This document shows, piece after piece, positions 61,040-64,000 of a stretch of DNA of 64,000 nt; positions within the stretch are counted from its first letter, which is position 1, and the number at the start of each line of letters is the position of its first letter. A program made the translations under genes and the position numbers. The stretch is taken from the NCBI GenBank assembly GCA_002698785.1, contig PAAG01000020.1, positions 62,001-126,000 on the forward strand. The letters are read 5' to 3'. The notes beneath the pieces were generated by a model, which ran no database searches, was not told where the DNA came from, and worked only from the letters and a program-made list of their open reading frames with translations. This DNA comes from Verrucomicrobiales bacterium (lineage in GTDB: Bacteria > Verrucomicrobiota > Verrucomicrobiia > Verrucomicrobiales > DEV007).

Positions 61040-62575
61040 CTATTTCGCAGGAGGGTCAGGCTCACGGTAAAACCACGCGGGGAAGGAAGCCGCTTTTGTC
61101 CCTCCTTCTTTTCGATGAAGGAACTTTGTTCCCCGATCTTTCAGGAGAGGCATCTCCTTTCCATGAGTTTCTTCCAATAGCTCAAAGAGTTTTCCATTCA
61201 ACTCTTCGACCTTGTCTGCATACTCCGGATCGTTGATGAGGTTTACTCTTTCCTCCGGATCGTTCTCCAGATCGAACAGTTCATCAACATCCCAGACACC
61301 GTGGTAGCGGATGTATTTGAATCGCTCACCGAGGACGGCATGTGTGGTAGGCGTGTGAGGGTAGTTCCGCTCCCAATAGTATTCGTAGAGCATGTAATCC
61401 CGCCATTCTTCTGATTCCCCGGTGAGCAGAGGTTTCATACTACGGCCATCCATGTGGTCTGGAATCTCTGCACCAGCAAAATCCAGCATTGTAGGGGCAA
61501 CGTCGATATTCGCTACGACTTGGGATAAGGTTTGTCCGGCCTCAACTGCTTTTGGATACCTAAGAAGCATGGGGATCCTGACAGATGCCTCGTAGGCGTT
61601 TCGTTTGTCGATCAAGCCTTTCTCTCCAAACAGGAAGCCGTTGTCACCCAGATAAAGGATGATGGTGTTGTCGAGTTCACCGCGCTCCTTGAGCAAATCC
61701 ATCAACTGCCCCGTGCTCTCGTCTACGGCCTTGATCGTCTCACAATACCGCTTGTAGTAGGTCCCGAGATCTAGATCGCTGTAATAGGCGAATTCCACGC
61801 CATGCCGGCTGTTCTTTTGATTCTGAACCCACATTGGGACATCCCGAAAGGCATCTGGCAGCTCGACCCAGGTCTTCGGTGGCTCAAAAGTTTCCTCTTC
61901 GTAGGCATACGCATGGCGGTTTGCCGGAAGAAAGTCAGCATGGACCGCTTTGTGAGAAAGATACATGAGCCATGGTTTCTCTTCTCCCCGATCTCCGATC
62001 CAGTCCGTAGCGTATTTTGTCAGGACATCGGTGATGTAGCCTTCCTGGGGAACGCGCTCGCCATTTACATTTAATCCATCCCGGCTTACCTGCGGGACAT
62101 AGCGCCCTTTTACCTTGGCATCGGCGGGATCGGCAAAGTATACCCCCTGCCCTTTGAACGCGACCCAGTGATTAAACCCGGGTTGCGGATCATCAATGTC
62201 ACCGCCCATGTGCCATTTTCCTACGAAGGCGGTTTCGTAACCGACGTCCTGAAGATACTTGGGGAAGTATGTCAGATCCCTTTCGATAGGATTGTAGTTA
62301 TCGACGACCCTGTGATTGTGAGCGTAGAGACCTGTAAGGATGGAAGCCCGGCTCGGTGAGCAGAGAGAGGTAGTGACGACAGCGTTCTCCAGATAAGCCC
62401 CCTCTGCAGCGAGCTTGTCGAGGTTTGGGGTTTCGAGAAATGGATGACCTAGAAACCCGAGGGCGTCATAGCGATGGTCATCCGTCAGCACGATCAGAAT
62501 ATTGGGCCGCTCCGACTCGGCAGCCCAAAGCCCGGTTGATAGGAAAAGAAGTCCCAGAAGTAAGGTTCGAAACAT
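61040..62575 (-). CDS. Exported sulfatase
   Basis: A 511-residue type I sulfatase. The ATG at 62575 gives the signal peptide MFRTLLLGLLFLSTGLWAAE; a longer frame to 62611 adds a poor leader. ERPNILIVLTDDHRYDALGF holds the first metal aspartates. Cys72 lies in LCSPSRASILTG, the formylglycine motif. YLGDNGFLFGEKGLIDKR and DLENDPEERVNLINDPEY complete the pattern. It is the first gene of a unit with the CPBP protease, an unknown and the NlpC-like lipoprotein. Confidence 0.88.
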   Translation of the reverse strand: MFRTLLLGLLFLSTGLWAAESERPNILIVLTDDHRYDALGFLGHPFLETPNLDKLAAEGAYLENAVVTTSLCSPSRASILTGLYAHNHRVVDNYNPIERDLTYFPKYLQDVGYETAFVGKWHMGGDIDDPQPGFNHWVAFKGQGVYFADPADAKVKGRYVPQVSRDGLNVNGERVPQEGYITDVLTKYATDWIGDRGEEKPWLMYLSHKAVHADFLPANRHAYAYEEETFEPPKTWVELPDAFRDVPMWVQNQKNSRHGVEFAYYSDLDLGTYYKRYCETIKAVDESTGQLMDLLKERGELDNTIILYLGDNGFLFGEKGLIDKRNAYEASVRIPMLLRYPKAVEAGQTLSQVVANIDVAPTMLDFAGAEIPDHMDGRSMKPLLTGESEEWRDYMLYEYYWERNYPHTPTTHAVLGERFKYIRYHGVWDVDELFDLENDPEERVNLINDPEYADKVEELNGKLFELLEETHGKEMPLLKDRGTKFLHRKEGGTKAASFPAWFYREPDPPAK

Positions 62576-62768
62576 GGTCGGGATGGTAGGTAGAGGAACA
62601 CACGAGGTCAACTGTCGACCACATTCAGATTCACTTTCACCGGAGTGGAAAGAATCTTATCAATCGCTGGTGAGTCGTTGATCGAGTTGATGGCGAAAAA
62701 AATAGCCCGAAAAATTCTTACATTTTCTTCCGACTCATAATCAACGCCTTACAAGGGATGGCAAAAAG

Positions 62769-62787
62769 TTGGCACGCGGGGTGCAAT
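62769..62787 (+). promoter_or_regulatory. Sigma-54 (-24/-12) promoter
   Basis: TTGGCACGCGGGGTGCAAT. The invariant GG (62771-62772) and GC (62783-62784) are exactly ten bases apart and the -24 block TTGGCACG is perfect; the -12 block is GTGCAA against the consensus TTGCA/T. Transcription would begin near 62796 and run through a leader hairpin to the ATG at 62861. A dedicated enhancer-binding activator would be needed. Confidence 0.75.
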
Positions 62788-62803
62788 ACAAAAGAAACAG
62801 AAA

Positions 62804-62820
62804 TTGAGGGAGTCCCTCAA
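62804..62820 (+). promoter_or_regulatory. Hairpin at the 5' end of the YRG leader
   Basis: TTGAGGG-AGT-CCCTCAA is a perfect 7-bp stem with a three-base loop. It would fold about ten bases from the start of the sigma-54 transcript, as a stability or attenuation element. Confidence 0.5.
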
Positions 62821-62860
62821 ACCGACCAAAACAGTTTAAAACCAAACCAAAATTACTACT

Positions 62861-63049
62861 ATGAACAACACTATCTCCTACCGTGGCGCTTCCGCAGACC
62901 AATCCGAAGTTCGCATTCCTCAGCTCCTTCAGCAGCAGGGATCACGTCTCGTCCAGTATCGCGGCAACGTTGGCGAAGCCTCCATCGGACACGTATTCCA
63001 GAAGCGGACCATTTCCTACCGTGGCGCAAAAGCTGACATGAACGTCTAA
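62861..63049 (+). CDS. Triple-YRG micro-protein (62 aa, possibly DUF4278-like)
   Basis: A 62-residue cytosolic protein. The segments NTISYRGASAD (near the start) and RTISYRGAKAD (near the end) are near-identical, and a central LVQYRGNVGEA makes three YRG motifs. Cyanobacterial DUF4278 proteins have comparable YRG motifs, but homology is not proven. The nearest in-frame alternatives are less likely; no Shine-Dalgarno sequence precedes the ATG. Expression appears to be driven by a sigma-54 promoter and stopped by a strong terminator, so it is monocistronic and probably stress- or nutrient-controlled. Confidence 0.7.
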   Translation: MNNTISYRGASADQSEVRIPQLLQQQGSRLVQYRGNVGEASIGHVFQKRTISYRGAKADMNV

Positions 63050-63080
63050 TTTCTCCCCTGATAGTACCGCACACTTCAAA

Positions 63081-63110
63081 AAGGGCAGCCAGCGATGGTT
63101 GCCCTTTTTC
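63081..63110 (+). terminator. Intrinsic terminator of the YRG gene
   Basis: AAAGGGCAGCC-AGCGAT-GGTTGCCCTTT forms an 11-bp stem with one G-T pair and runs into TTTTT, 31 bases after the stop. Confidence 0.9.
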
Positions 63111-63147
63111 TTTGCCAATTTCCGGAAGGTTTCCATAGTCTCTTGCT

Positions 63148-63957
63148 ATGCTGAGACCCCGCAAACGCTACACTGTATACGACCTGCAAAATCTGAAAGG
63201 GAAGCGTGTTCTCACGCACATCCATGTGAAATCTCCGGACGAAGCGGCCGCAGCCGAAGCCGCAGGGGTCGACTTAATGAGCTGTAGCTTTGACTCTCCT
63301 GAAGCGCAGGCCCGACTTCCCCTGCTGGTTGAAGCGGCTCCGAACAGTTTCCTTTCCTGTGCAAGCCCTCACGGGATGGCATCTCCAGAGGAAGCGATCC
63401 GCATTGGATTCCGTGCGCTCGAACTGGGAGCGAGTTCCGTCTATTGCTCAGGCAGCCCCTTTCTTATCGAGGCAATGGCCGAAGAAGGTATCCCCGTCGT
63501 CGGGCACTTGGGAATGGTGCCCCGCCACGTTACCTGGACGGGCTACCGGGCGATAGGAAAAACCGCGGAAGAAGCCACTCAGCTTTTCATGCGAATGAAG
63601 GAACTGGAAGATGCGGGTGCCTATGCAGCAGAACTGGAAGTCGTTCCTCACCAATTAGCCAACTACCTGACAAAGAATACTTCCATGTTGCTGATGAGCC
63701 TGGGATCAGGGTCGGGATGTGATACACAGTTTCTCTTTTCTGACGATATCCTTGGTGACTATGACGAAAGGCTACCTCGACACGCGAAAGCCTATCGGGA
63801 TTTCAGAGCAGAGTTCGACCGGCTGCAGAAAGAACGGATTGCAGCGTTCGGCGAATATATTGCCGATGTGGAAAAAGGAGCTTTCCCCGAAAAGAGTAAC
63901 CTCGTGGAAATGCCGGAAGAGGAGATGACGAAGTTTCTCGAATACGTGGATCGCTGA
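63148..63957 (+). CDS. Divergent PanB-family (ketopantoate hydroxymethyltransferase-like) protein
   Basis: A 269-residue TIM barrel. The C-terminal two-thirds match PanB closely: GIPVVGHLGMVPRHV, TGYRAIGKT, ELEVVPHQLANYL (catalytic Glu kept), a SLGSGSGCDTQFLFSDDILG segment, and PRHAKAYRDF. The N-terminal third does not keep the usual metal motifs. The position of VGDSLGM is CSFDSPEAQ, the 'LLADLPFM' aspartate region is FLSCASPHGM, and the 'VKIEGG' strand is VYCSGS. The usual Mg2+ ligands Asp84 and Glu114 (E. coli numbering) and Lys112 therefore seem absent. It may bind a ketoacid without the standard chemistry. It follows the terminator of the YRG gene. Confidence 0.8.
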   Translation: MLRPRKRYTVYDLQNLKGKRVLTHIHVKSPDEAAAAEAAGVDLMSCSFDSPEAQARLPLLVEAAPNSFLSCASPHGMASPEEAIRIGFRALELGASSVYCSGSPFLIEAMAEEGIPVVGHLGMVPRHVTWTGYRAIGKTAEEATQLFMRMKELEDAGAYAAELEVVPHQLANYLTKNTSMLLMSLGSGSGCDTQFLFSDDILGDYDERLPRHAKAYRDFRAEFDRLQKERIAAFGEYIADVEKGAFPEKSNLVEMPEEEMTKFLEYVDR

Positions 63958-64000
63958 TCGTCCTTTCTGACGGTCTTTTCCGCCAAACAGACACGAGAGT

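Larger units (their letters stand above)
62576..62860. other. Regulatory gap between sulfatase and YRG protein gene
   Basis: No gene is seen. The left half should hold the promoter of the minus-strand sulfatase. The right half holds the sigma-54-like element at 62769-62787 and a hairpin at 62804-62820. Confidence 0.6.

Noticed and set aside
62758-63036. 92-residue frame overlapping the YRG gene
   Set aside because: It starts inside the sigma-54 element, so its start would not be transcribed from it, and it is antagonistic to the repeated YRG frame.

Overview
The window looks like a chromosomal segment of a PVC-superphylum bacterium, most likely Verrucomicrobiota of the Opitutae/Puniceicoccales type. 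This rests on gene content, not on a marker-gene search: four formylglycine-type sulfatases, a PVC-type membrane-bound dehydrogenase with a cytochrome c tail, an ankyrin/L,D-transpeptidase fusion, a Ser/Thr kinase with RCC1-like repeats divergent from a small sigma factor, two sugar-isomerase-like TIM barrels and many predicted exported proteins. No rRNA, tRNA, CRISPR array, integrase or intact insertion sequence was recognised.

Layout. 0-2.8 kb: the edge-truncated start of an exported minus-strand protein, a methyltransferase-like gene, an exported beta-sandwich protein and small unknowns. 2.8-12.4 kb: a polysaccharide or glycoconjugate region with a sulfatase-sialidase fusion, two more sulfatases, the large dehydrogenase and an NlpC/P60 hydrolase. 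12.4-22.4 kb: an accessory island with a thrombospondin-type-3 surface protein, a 2085-residue Rhs/YD-repeat protein whose AT-rich C-terminus carries a His...Ala-Cys-x-Thr-Gly motif typical of CHAT/caspase-like peptidases, a translationally coupled exported protein that is the obvious immunity candidate, and a second small lipoprotein. Similar terminator-like sequences lie on both sides of the island. 22.4-30 kb: a TIM-barrel isomerase-like protein, a TpsB/ShlB outer-membrane transporter, a TatD nuclease, NAD-dependent DNA ligase and a BrnT/CopG-type toxin-antitoxin pair.

30-35.2 kb: a core biosynthesis run, tlpA-like thioredoxin then trpA-dapF-dapA-dapB-folK, linking tryptophan, lysine/peptidoglycan and folate synthesis. 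35.2-38.7 kb: a minus-strand unit of two cyclophilins, an esterase and a phytoene-desaturase-like flavoprotein. 38.9-45.4 kb: a second TIM barrel, acs, rpsU, two small roadblock-like proteins, pgsA and der. 45.5-50.2 kb: the kinase, the sigma factor, an exported unknown and a metallo-beta-lactamase-fold hydrolase. 50.3-53.2 kb: an AhbA/AhbB-like siroheme-decarboxylase/Lrp protein followed by gatC-gatA. 53.2-62.6 kb, minus strand: the ankyrin-LDT fusion, pilD-mtnA-lipA, a 59-residue lipoprotein, and a sulfatase-CPBP protease-unknown-NlpC-like lipoprotein unit. 62.7-64 kb: a textbook-looking sigma-54 promoter driving a 62-residue triple-YRG protein, then a PanB homologue that appears to have lost the metal site.

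The best candidates for something new are the Rhs CHAT-like tail with its coupled exported partner, the sigma-54-driven YRG micro-protein, and the PanB-like enzyme without its metal ligands. All functions are inferred from sequence; no database search was run.
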